DNA of 8,057 nt from DATEMK01 sp035275625 (GTDB lineage: Bacteria; Bacteroidota; Bacteroidia; AKYH767-A; OLB10): NCBI GenBank assembly GCA_035275625.1, contig DATEMK010000543.1:1-8057 (forward strand), in the 5' to 3' direction. The notes under the pieces are model-generated. The model did not search any database. It saw only the letters and a program-made list of their open reading frames with translations, and was not told the origin of the DNA. Of this stretch, positions 1-6,650 are shown in pieces; position 1 is the stretch's first letter, and every line of letters begins with the position of its first letter. Both the position numbers and the translations under genes were made by a program.

Positions 1-812
1 CCAAAATCTCTTAATAATTCAAAAAGGAGCGTAGCAGGGGCGGCATGCTGATTCAATTTATGAATATTAATATGAATTTCACTTCCTTTTTTCTCCAGCA
101 ATTCTTCCTTCAGCTTTTGAATGTATTCACGGTAGAGAGATTCTATTTCGCTCATCTGCGTGATATGATTTTGAAAAGAAGAATCTATGGCCGGATTAAT
201 TTTTTTCAACTTTGGAATAATTTTCAAACGGATTTTATTCCTCGTGTATTGATCAGACAGGTTGGAAGAGTCTTCCCGCCAGGTTATTTTTTTCTTTTTT
301 GCATATTTCAGAATATCGGCCCTTCCGGCAAACAGTAACGGCCGGATTATTTTTTTATTCTTTGATAAAATGCCGTGATAACCTGCAATGCCTGTTCCGC
401 GAATAAGATTTAATAAAACGGTTTCAGCAGAGTCATCCGCATTATGGGCAACAGCTATAAAATCGTATTTATTTTCAGCCCGTTTGTCTTCAAAAAAGGT
501 GTAACGCAAATCGCGTGCTGCCATTTGCGTGGAGATATTATTTGTTTCAGCAAATTCTTTGACAGCAAAATCCCTGGAATAAAAAGGAACTTTAAACGCG
601 GAAGCTAATTTTTTTACAAATTTTTTGTCCGCATCCGATTCTTTTCCTCTCAGCTTAAAATTGCAGTGAATAATCCCGAATTTGGTTTTTGCTTCCTGGA
701 ACAGGTGAGCCATTACCACGGAATCAATGCCCCCGCTTACGGCAAGCAGAATTTTACTTCCGTCAGTAAAAAGTTTTTGCTGCTGATTGTATGTTTTAAA
801 TAGTTCTAACAT
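1..812 (-). CDS. tilS: tRNA(Ile)-lysidine synthase TilS, C-terminus cut off by window edge
   Basis: TilS uses ATP and lysine to convert C34 of the CAU-anticodon tRNA(Ile) to lysidine, so that the tRNA reads AUA as isoleucine; it acts in the cytoplasm and is normally essential. The frame is open from the ATG at 812 to the window edge, giving 270 codons. Visible motifs are the PP-loop SGGIDS (residues 26-31), HCNFKLRG (49-56), the AHNADD metal/ATP-site segment (122-127), LIRGTGIAG (136-144), REDSSN (179-184) and YTRNKIR (189-195), all typical of the TilS N-terminal catalytic domain. Bacteroidota homologues are around 430-440 residues, so the tRNA-binding C-terminal part lies outside the window. 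The start overlaps the end of pabB by 17 bp, which implies translational coupling; no Shine-Dalgarno sequence is evident before it. Identity is essentially certain; only completeness is unknown. Confidence 0.96.
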   Translation of the reverse strand, partial: MLELFKTYNQQQKLFTDGSKILLAVSGGIDSVVMAHLFQEAKTKFGIIHCNFKLRGKESDADKKFVKKLASAFKVPFYSRDFAVKEFAETNNISTQMAARDLRYTFFEDKRAENKYDFIAVAHNADDSAETVLLNLIRGTGIAGYHGILSKNKKIIRPLLFAGRADILKYAKKKKITWREDSSNLSDQYTRNKIRLKIIPKLKKINPAIDSSFQNHITQMSEIESLYREYIQKLKEELLEKKGSEIHINIHKLNQHAAPATLLFELLRDF

Positions 813-2127
813 ATTTTGTTTTGCCTGATAATACCTGCATCATTGCACTTGCCTTGAGGAGGCATTCATTATACTCATCTTCAGCATTCGCCTTTGCCGT
901 GATGGCGCCTCCAACCATGACGGAAAGATAGTGATTCATGGCATTATACAAAATGCTCCTGATCACAACATTAAAATCAAAATTTCCTGCCGGGGAAAAA
1001 TAACCTGCAGCCCCTGAAAACAACCCGCGTTTAACAGATTCATATTTTTCAATCAGTTCCATTGCTTTTATTTTCGGTGCGCCTGTCATGGAGCCCATAG
1101 GAAAGCCGGCTTTTATTATATCAACAGGATGAACTTTCGTTTTTGCATCACAGGAAACAGTCGAAATCATCTGGTGCACCTGGCTGAAAGAATATATTCC
1201 AAACAATTCCTCCACTTTTACACTTCCGCGTGCTGCAATCCGTGATAAATCGTTTCTTACTAAATCAACGATCATAACATTTTCACTTCTTTCTTTTTCA
1301 TCCTGCTGCAATTTTGATTTCAAAAGTAAATCTTCTGCTTCATTTTTGCCTCTTTTAATGGTTCCCTTAATGGGTTGGGAAATTACCCTGTTGCCCTGTT
1401 TTTTTAAAAATCGCTCGGGGCTTGCACAAAGCAGGTAATGATCCCATAATTTATAGAAACAGGAAAACGGTACGGGTGAAATTTGGCAAAGCATGGTAAA
1501 AATATACGCTGGATCAATGGATGTTTTTTCAGCATAAAATTCCTGGCAATAATTTAATTCATAAACATCGCCCCGTTGAATATGCTGAAGAATCTTTTCA
1601 AATGTTTCGAAATATTTTTTCTGAGAAATTCTTGCAGATAGTTTTATGGCAGCATATTCTTTATGTTCTCCGGGAATTTCCTGTTGCAGGATTTCAGCAA
1701 GAATCTGATCAGGTTGCTTTTTACTTTTTTCATTAATGCTGATGCGAAGAGTATTATCATTTAATTCAAAAACGAATTCAGGAGTAAAAAAATTTATTGC
1801 GGGGAACTGAATTCCGTCATAATTTTCTGCCCCGATTAATCGGGGTTCAATGTCATTTTTTAAATCATAAGTGAAATAACCAAAGAGCCAGTCATTTCCT
1901 TTTTTGCAATAGGTATCATAAAAAATTTTCAGATCATTAAAACTGTTCCCTGCGCTTTTCAACTCATGCATGCAGCCTGCGCCAACAAGTAAATCATAGC
2001 TATCTTTTTCACTGGACCTATAATTTTGGCTGTCTAAAAAGCACACGTGAGAAAACTGATTCGCCCATTGCAAAAGTTTTGGTTTGAAAAACCGGTCTTC
2101 AATTAAAAAAGTTTTATGGCTGTACAT
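796..2127 (-). CDS. pabB: Aminodeoxychorismate synthase component I (PabB)
   Basis: PabB converts chorismate plus ammonia, supplied by the glutaminase partner PabA, to 4-amino-4-deoxychorismate, the precursor of p-aminobenzoate and folate. The 443-residue protein has the normal single-domain length of the chorismate-utilising family. Motifs in order: GYFTYDLKNDIE (83-94), GDVYELNYCQ (186-195), ASPERF (235-240), PIKGT (252-256), MIVDLVRNDLSRIA (285-298), GSMTGAPK (345-352) and GAAGYFSPAG (372-381). Lys254 in PIKGT is the residue that marks PabB; anthranilate synthase TrpE usually has Ala there (PIAGT). That is my reason for preferring PabB over TrpE. No PabA or aminodeoxychorismate lyase gene is visible nearby. 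The ATG lies 6 bp after the lpdA stop, and the gene end overlaps the tilS start, so it is the middle gene of an apparent three-gene operon. No truncation or missing catalytic residue is seen. Confidence 0.92.
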   Translation of the reverse strand: MYSHKTFLIEDRFFKPKLLQWANQFSHVCFLDSQNYRSSEKDSYDLLVGAGCMHELKSAGNSFNDLKIFYDTYCKKGNDWLFGYFTYDLKNDIEPRLIGAENYDGIQFPAINFFTPEFVFELNDNTLRISINEKSKKQPDQILAEILQQEIPGEHKEYAAIKLSARISQKKYFETFEKILQHIQRGDVYELNYCQEFYAEKTSIDPAYIFTMLCQISPVPFSCFYKLWDHYLLCASPERFLKKQGNRVISQPIKGTIKRGKNEAEDLLLKSKLQQDEKERSENVMIVDLVRNDLSRIAARGSVKVEELFGIYSFSQVHQMISTVSCDAKTKVHPVDIIKAGFPMGSMTGAPKIKAMELIEKYESVKRGLFSGAAGYFSPAGNFDFNVVIRSILYNAMNHYLSVMVGGAITAKANAEDEYNECLLKASAMMQVLSGKTKYVRTI

Positions 2128-2133
2128 AAATTT

Positions 2134-3537
2134 TCAAATGTGAATTGCGCGGTTGCCGGTTGCAGCAAGACATGCTTCTTTAAAAGCTTCCGTATAAGTG
2201 GGGTGCGCATGACTGATGCGCGCTATGTCTTCTGCGGCAGCCCTGAATTCCATTGCCACCACCGCTTCTGCAATCATATCAGCAGCCCGCGGCCCAATAA
2301 TATGCACTCCGAGAATTTCATCCGTGGATTCATCCGCAAGAACTTTTACCAAACCGTCCGTATCCATGCTTGCGCGTGCACGACCACTTGCTTTGAATGG
2401 AAAACTTCCTGTTTTATATTTTTTGTTTTTTGTTTTCAGTTCTTCCTCTGTATAACCCACTGCTGCAACTTCAGGCCAGGTATAAACCACATTCGGAATC
2501 AATAAATAATTTATGTGAGGTTTTTGTCCCGCAATTGTTTCAGCAACAAAAACACCTTCTTCTTCGGCTTTATGCGCAAGCATTGCTCCCTGGATTACAT
2601 CACCGATTGCATAAATATTTTTTGCTGAGGTTTCTAAATTTTCGTTGACAACAATTTTCCCTTTTTCATCAGGCTTAACCCCGGCTTTATCCAAACCAAG
2701 GTTTTCTGTGAAAGGTTTTCGTCCGACAGCAACTAAACAATAATCTCCTTTGAACTCTTTTGTTTCCCCTTTTTGATTGTCCGCACTTACTGTTACTTCA
2801 TTTCCTTTTACAGAAACTGATTTCACTTTATGGCTGAGAAAAAACTCTATTCCTTCTTTTGTCAAAACTTTCTGTAACTCTTTTCCCATTGTTCTGTCCA
2901 TTGTCGGAATAATGGAATCCATAAATTCAATGACGGAAATCTTTGAGCCCAGCCTTGCATACACCGATCCTAATTCCAACCCGATTACACCACCGCCAAT
3001 TATGACAATATGTTTCGGAATTTCATTTAAAGTAAGCGCTTCTGTAGAAGTGATAATTCGCTTTTTATCAATTGCAATTCCGGGAAGTGTTGCAGGTTTT
3101 GAGCCGGTGGCAATTATAAATTTGTCTGACTGAATTTGTTCTTTCTTTCCGTCAGTTTTGGTAATCTCAATTGTATTTGAATTTATAAATGTTCCATGAC
3201 CGTTGTAAACTGTGATTTTATTTTTCTTCATCAGAAAATTTAAACCATCACAGTTTTGTTTTACCACATCATTTTTGCGTTTGATCATTTGCCTGAGATC
3301 AGCTTTCAAGTCGCTGATGTTTATTCCATGATCCTTGAATTTGTGGGAAGCATTAAAAAAATGTTCTGATGAATCGAGCAGGGCTTTAGATGGAATACAC
3401 CCGACATTTGTGCAGGTGCCGCCAAGCGTTGAATAACGTTCTATAATAACGGTTTTCATTCCTAATTGCGCGCAACGGATAGCAGCAACATACCCGCCCG
3501 GACCTGAACCGATCACTGCAACATCAAATTTTTCCAT
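2134..3537 (-). CDS. lpdA: Dihydrolipoyl dehydrogenase (E3 component)
   Basis: This FAD flavoprotein re-oxidises dihydrolipoamide on the E2 subunits of the pyruvate, 2-oxoglutarate or branched-chain 2-oxoacid dehydrogenase complexes, or on glycine-cleavage H protein, passing electrons to NAD+. From the chosen start it is 467 residues, normal for E3. Seen in order: FAD-binding GSGPGG (10-15), redox disulfide GGTCTNVGCIPSK (39-51; Cys42 and Cys47), the ATG motif (143-145), NAD-binding GGGVIGLELG (181-190), the second FAD motif YAIGDV (309-314), and C-terminal HAHPTYTE (443-450) with catalytic His445 and Glu450. A longer reading from a GTG at 3579 would add 14 residues (beginning MLIILLYR), but the flavin fold begins directly after the ATG at 3537 and a promoter-like box lies inside that extension, so I use 3537. 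It is the first gene of the lpdA-pabB-tilS run. No E1 or E2 genes are adjacent, so the complex it serves cannot be told from context. Confidence 0.96.
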   Translation of the reverse strand: MEKFDVAVIGSGPGGYVAAIRCAQLGMKTVIIERYSTLGGTCTNVGCIPSKALLDSSEHFFNASHKFKDHGINISDLKADLRQMIKRKNDVVKQNCDGLNFLMKKNKITVYNGHGTFINSNTIEITKTDGKKEQIQSDKFIIATGSKPATLPGIAIDKKRIITSTEALTLNEIPKHIVIIGGGVIGLELGSVYARLGSKISVIEFMDSIIPTMDRTMGKELQKVLTKEGIEFFLSHKVKSVSVKGNEVTVSADNQKGETKEFKGDYCLVAVGRKPFTENLGLDKAGVKPDEKGKIVVNENLETSAKNIYAIGDVIQGAMLAHKAEEEGVFVAETIAGQKPHINYLLIPNVVYTWPEVAAVGYTEEELKTKNKKYKTGSFPFKASGRARASMDTDGLVKVLADESTDEILGVHIIGPRAADMIAEAVVAMEFRAAAEDIARISHAHPTYTEAFKEACLAATGNRAIHI

Positions 3538-3561
3538 AACGTTTTTAAATAATATCCTGTA

Positions 3562-3569
3562 CAAAAGTA
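3562..3569 (-). promoter_or_regulatory. Candidate -7 box of the lpdA-pabB-tilS promoter
   Basis: On the minus strand this reads TACTTTTG, an exact match to the Bacteroidota sigma-ABfr -7 consensus TAnnTTTG. It lies 24 bp upstream of the lpdA ATG, which would give a 5' untranslated leader of roughly 18 nt. No clear TTTG-type -33 element is visible about 20 bp further upstream, so the call rests on the -7 box and its location in the only sizeable spacer before the operon. Confidence 0.5.
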
Positions 3570-3634
3570 TTATAAGCACGGATATATTTTAATGTTTATT
3601 TTCACGGGCTTAGAAATCATTCTTTCGTCAAATC

Positions 3635-4936
3635 ATGGATGAAAATAAATTCCTTTTTAAGAAAGATGGAACGCTGCTATTTCTCATAATCAGCATTCAT
3701 GTTGCCTGCTGGTTCATACTGAAACCCATTTTTCCGCAAGGGGACCCGTTGGTTTATTTTGTTAATGCAAAAAGAATCCTCGATCATGAATATTTTTTTT
3801 CTTACAGCGTTCAAAGTCACCGGTACGGAGTTTTTATTCCGCAGACGGTTTTCATTGGATTGTTTGGCGAAAGCCCTTATATTATAAATCTATGGATGTT
3901 GGTCTGCAGCCTGTTGATGCTTTCGCTGATGTATTTTTTTGCATTGAAATACATCAATAGGATGGTTGCAGTTATTGCCGGGTTATTATTGGCTGTTAAT
4001 CTTATTCAGATTATTTATTCTTCGGTTGTTTTTCCTGATATAATCGTTTCGTTTTTCGCATTGTGCTGCGTTTATTTTATTTACATAGGAAGACAGGACG
4101 AGAATAAGTGGTTAAAAAATTCGCTTTTTTTTATTCTCAGTTTTGCTTTTGGATTTTCAGCAAAGGAAAGCATCGTTGTAATTATTCCGTTTATTGGATT
4201 TATCCTTTGGAAGGATTGGAGAAGAAATAATTTTCCTGCATTTCAAAAAAGCATCTGCGTATTATTAGTTTTATTTATATTATTTGTATTTGCTGTTTCA
4301 AAAACGCTGACTGATGATTTCATGTTTTTTTATAATAGTTACGGGCATTACACTGTTTTTGTTCCCTTCACCGGTGTCGAAGATTTTTTGAAACACATTT
4401 CTTACAAACCATTGTTGTGGTTTAATTCCCAGTTGGGATATATTTTTCTTTTTATATTTTCCATTCCTGCATTTGCGGATGGAATAGTAAAAAAAGATAA
4501 ATTCACAAGCCTTGAAAGTTTTATTTCGCTGTATGTAATTATTTTGTTATTGAGCTTATGGTGTGGAAGTATTTCCATTTTTAATTTCGGATATATTCCG
4601 ATGGTTGACAGGAGGTGGATGACGCTGATAGCGCCTCTGTGTATTTTAAGTGCAATTACAATTCATAAAATAATTCAAAACACAGCGTCACAAAAAAATC
4701 TTTATTTATTGATTGCTGCTTTTCTCCTGTTTGGAATTATTAATTGGATAGAATTTACAATTATAAGAGGCGCTCTTTTTTTTGGATTTGCTGTAATGTT
4801 AGCATTGCAGGAAATGGCAAAGAAAAAAATCGAAAACAATTATTTGATCAGGGCAGGCTTACTGCTGTTACCATTTTTTATTCTTGCAATTCAATTTCTG
4901 CGAACTAATTCAAATTATATTGTGCCTGCGAACTGA
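3635..4936 (+). CDS. GT-C type (ArnT/PMT-like) membrane glycosyltransferase
   Basis: This is probably a polytopic inner-membrane glycosyltransferase that uses a polyprenyl-phosphate-linked sugar; acceptor and sugar are unknown. The 433-residue protein has a short charged N-terminus and roughly ten to twelve hydrophobic segments (for example about 12-31, 83-105, 109-128, 131-150, 162-190, 205-221, 261-281, 296-312, 328-344, 354-372, 375-392 and 404-422). Family-like features are an acidic residue in the first outer loop (Asp37 in GDPLVYF, followed by a short amphipathic stretch), the PQTVFIGLFG loop entering helix 2 (69-78), VFPDIIVSFFAL (132-143), FSAKES (174-179) and a late VDRRWMTLIAPL segment (324-335). 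These fit the GT39/GT83 superfamily by pattern only, and substrate specificity cannot be read. It stands alone on the plus strand, divergent from lpdA across 97 bp and converging on lnt with 15 bp between stops. I see no convincing Shine-Dalgarno or -7 box. A polymer ligase or other polytopic envelope enzyme is the main alternative. Confidence 0.72.
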   Translation: MDENKFLFKKDGTLLFLIISIHVACWFILKPIFPQGDPLVYFVNAKRILDHEYFFSYSVQSHRYGVFIPQTVFIGLFGESPYIINLWMLVCSLLMLSLMYFFALKYINRMVAVIAGLLLAVNLIQIIYSSVVFPDIIVSFFALCCVYFIYIGRQDENKWLKNSLFFILSFAFGFSAKESIVVIIPFIGFILWKDWRRNNFPAFQKSICVLLVLFILFVFAVSKTLTDDFMFFYNSYGHYTVFVPFTGVEDFLKHISYKPLLWFNSQLGYIFLFIFSIPAFADGIVKKDKFTSLESFISLYVIILLLSLWCGSISIFNFGYIPMVDRRWMTLIAPLCILSAITIHKIIQNTASQKNLYLLIAAFLLFGIINWIEFTIIRGALFFGFAVMLALQEMAKKKIENNYLIRAGLLLLPFFILAIQFLRTNSNYIVPAN

Positions 4937-4951
4937 TGCGCAATGGCAAAA

Positions 4952-6562
4952 TCATTTTCTGAATTTTTTATACACCGTATAAGTGAGCAGTAACAAGCTT
5001 GCCCAGCAAAATTTTTTGAAAAAATCATCCCCGTGCTTTGCATAAAAAGTTATTTCATTGTTTGCATTCAGCGTTTCTTTGATCGCATCATCTTCCCAAT
5101 ATTTTGTTGCGTGCGAAATATCACCCCGCTGGTTAATAAAGCAGGAGATCCCTGTATTGGCTGAGCGCGCAATGCTTCTCCTCATCTCAATGGCTCTTAA
5201 CCTTCCGTATTCTAGATGCTGACGGTGCCCGGGAGTATTTCCCCACCAGCCATCATTGGTAATGATGAATAAAAAGTGCGCTCCTTTTCTGACGTATTTC
5301 GCAATGTAATCTCCGTAAACAGATTCATAGCAAATGATCGGGGCAATTTTGATTGAATCGTTTGATATAAAGTCAAAGGGCTCTTTTTCTGCTCCCAGGC
5401 TTCCTGACATTCCTCCTAAATTAATAGAAAGCTTTTCAAGAAAGCCAAAGATTTTCGGATAGGGCATCTTTTCAACACCGGGAACTAATTTTGATTTGTG
5501 ATATGCCTGGATGGAACCGGTAAAATTATCAAGCTGCAGAGCAGTATTGTAAGAATCATAATAAGCCGGGCTGTCAGTAAATTTTCTTGCAGTTTCAGAG
5601 TGCGGTTTGCCTTCTTCGTACATCCTGTTGGTGGCTGCGCCAATAACAACTGTTAAGTTTGGAAATGCTTTCATGAAAGAACGCAATAATTTAATATCCG
5701 GATGGTTTTGCAAATCTTCTTCCCAGATTCCGTTTGGCAGAGCAGTTTCAGGCGCTGCTAAATAATCTGTTAAGCTGTCGGTAACAGTAGACGCAAGGCG
5801 AAGTAACTTTAACAATTGATCACGGGCATTCATTCCGGAAAATTTTTCATTGTAGGGATCAATGTTCGGCTGAACGATTGAAATATTGACGGGATGCGAT
5901 GTTTCTTTGTATTTGTTGTAACGGATGAGTGAATAAATAACCGGAAGAACAATTATTAAAGCTGTAATTATAGTTTGAGGTTTGATCCCGCCTGACGAGG
6001 GAGAGGTTTGAGGTTTTTGCAGAAAAATTATTTTGAACAATAAAATATTCACCATTAAAATCCAGAGAGATCCGCCTAATACTCCCGTGTATTCATACCA
6101 TTGAATCCATTTATAAGAGGAAGCAAATCCATTTCCAAGGGTGAGCCACGGCCAGGATAATTCCCATTGCAGATGGATATATTCAAATGCAATCCAGTAA
6201 ACCGGCAAGCTGATGTACCCGGTTACGTTTCCTGCTTTGCACCTGGTAAAATGAAACATCGTAAACACCAGCGCCATGAACAATGAATTGCATGCAAAAG
6301 CCGCTATTGAACCCACATCCGTTGCGTTCCATACCCACCAGGTTGTTAAAATATTCCAAACAAGAAAAGAGAGATATGATAATCCGAAAAGTTTTTTTGC
6401 TTTAACTTCATTTCTATTAACGTAGAAATAATCTTCGACAATTAGTAATGGAATCCATGCAATAAAAAGCAAAGGAGCAAATCCATTTTGAGGCCACGCA
6501 ATGGATAAAAAAATTCCGCTTAAAAATGCTAAAAAAAGATTTGCAGGCCTGGTTATTTTCAT
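4952..6562 (-). CDS. lnt: Apolipoprotein N-acyltransferase Lnt
   Basis: Lnt transfers an acyl chain from phospholipid to the free amino group of the lipid-modified N-terminal cysteine of apolipoproteins, the last step of lipoprotein maturation, at the periplasmic face of the inner membrane. From the ATG at 6562 it is 536 residues: hydrophobic segments over about 8-180, one more near 198-213, a nitrilase-type domain about 225-495, and a final membrane helix near 516-530. The catalytic triad is visible as Glu272 (PETALP), Lys356 (YHKSKL) and Cys411 (IICYES); Glu364 and Glu413 are also kept, as is ITNDGWWGNTPGHRQH (434-449). A reading from a TTG at 6571 would add three residues; the ATG is more likely. 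An 11-codon insertion with flanking KPQT repeats sits at residues 183-197, between the N-terminal membrane block and the last segment before the catalytic domain. It follows a glycosyltransferase gene on the same strand by 60 bp, with an inverted repeat between them, so co-transcription is uncertain. Confidence 0.95.
   Translation of the reverse strand: MKITRPANLFLAFLSGIFLSIAWPQNGFAPLLFIAWIPLLIVEDYFYVNRNEVKAKKLFGLSYLSFLVWNILTTWWVWNATDVGSIAAFACNSLFMALVFTMFHFTRCKAGNVTGYISLPVYWIAFEYIHLQWELSWPWLTLGNGFASSYKWIQWYEYTGVLGGSLWILMVNILLFKIIFLQKPQTSPSSGGIKPQTIITALIIVLPVIYSLIRYNKYKETSHPVNISIVQPNIDPYNEKFSGMNARDQLLKLLRLASTVTDSLTDYLAAPETALPNGIWEEDLQNHPDIKLLRSFMKAFPNLTVVIGAATNRMYEEGKPHSETARKFTDSPAYYDSYNTALQLDNFTGSIQAYHKSKLVPGVEKMPYPKIFGFLEKLSINLGGMSGSLGAEKEPFDFISNDSIKIAPIICYESVYGDYIAKYVRKGAHFLFIITNDGWWGNTPGHRQHLEYGRLRAIEMRRSIARSANTGISCFINQRGDISHATKYWEDDAIKETLNANNEITFYAKHGDDFFKKFCWASLLLLTYTVYKKFRK
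5973..6016. repeat. 11-bp direct repeat flanking a 22-bp insert inside lnt
   Basis: GTTTGAGGTTT occurs at 5973-5983 and again, without mismatch, at 6006-6016, separated by 22 bp that are more GC-rich than the surroundings (5984-6005). The period is 33 bp, so the lnt reading frame is kept. The protein reads KPQT, then SPSSGGI, then KPQT again (residues 183-197). This could be a small insertion with a target duplication, or a partial tandem duplication followed by divergence. Confidence 0.85.
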
Positions 6563-6594
6563 AGAGAACAAAGAAAAAGTAAATTACTTATTAA

Positions 6595-6650
6595 ACAAAG
6601 AGAAAAGAGGAAAGAGGTCTTTTTATTTCTCTTTCCTCTTTTCTCTTTGT
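6595..6650. repeat. Perfect 22-bp inverted repeat (stem-loop, possible terminator) between the GT-C gene and lnt
   Basis: The arms 6595-6616 and 6629-6650 are exactly complementary over 22 bp and enclose a 12-nt loop. One arm is almost pure purine (A/G), the other almost pure pyrimidine. In the minus-strand transcript the upstream arm encodes the last residues of the glycosyltransferase (QREKRKE), its TAA stop (6623-6625) lies in the loop, and the downstream arm is in the spacer before lnt. The stem is followed by UUUAAUAAG, not a clean U-tract, so intrinsic termination is possible but not classical. An RNA-stability or processing hairpin is equally compatible. The structure is certain; the function is not. 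Confidence 0.85.

Noticed and set aside
45..338. Plus-strand open frames inside tilS, pabB and lpdA (for example 45-338, 1521-1736, 2116-2505, 2777-3133).
   Set aside because: They lie antisense to well-conserved genes, have low-complexity or cysteine/histidine-rich translations with no recognisable motif, and lack any start signal.
3538..3579. An N-terminal extension of LpdA from a GTG at 3579 that adds a short hydrophobic stretch.
   Set aside because: The conserved flavin-binding fold starts right after the ATG at 3537, E3 proteins carry no such leader, and the candidate promoter box lies inside the extension.
3551..3586. ATATCC ... GGATAT inverted repeat in the lpdA divergent spacer, as an operator.
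   Set aside because: Six A/T-rich base pairs in a 97-bp AT-rich spacer are expected by chance and the arms are not placed like a typical operator.
3793..3800. Runs of eight T in the GT-C gene at 3635-4936 (3793-3800, 4125-4132, 4776-4783) and of eight A in the opposite-strand GT-C gene (7292-7299, 7523-7530, 7571-7578, 7895-7902), as phase-variable tracts.
   Set aside because: Both frames are intact, the runs are spread through phenylalanine- and lysine-rich segments of AT-rich membrane genes, and runs of seven also occur in the housekeeping genes. Nothing singles out a switching tract.
4948..4958. AAAAT-C-ATTTT palindrome between the convergent stops, as a terminator.
   Set aside because: The arms are five A/T pairs with a one-base loop, which cannot form a real hairpin.
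6574..6581. A possible -7 box (TACTTTTT on the minus strand) directly before lnt.
   Set aside because: It has a mismatch at the final G of the consensus and sits only about 12 bp from the ATG, which leaves almost no leader; the area is low-complexity T-rich on that strand.
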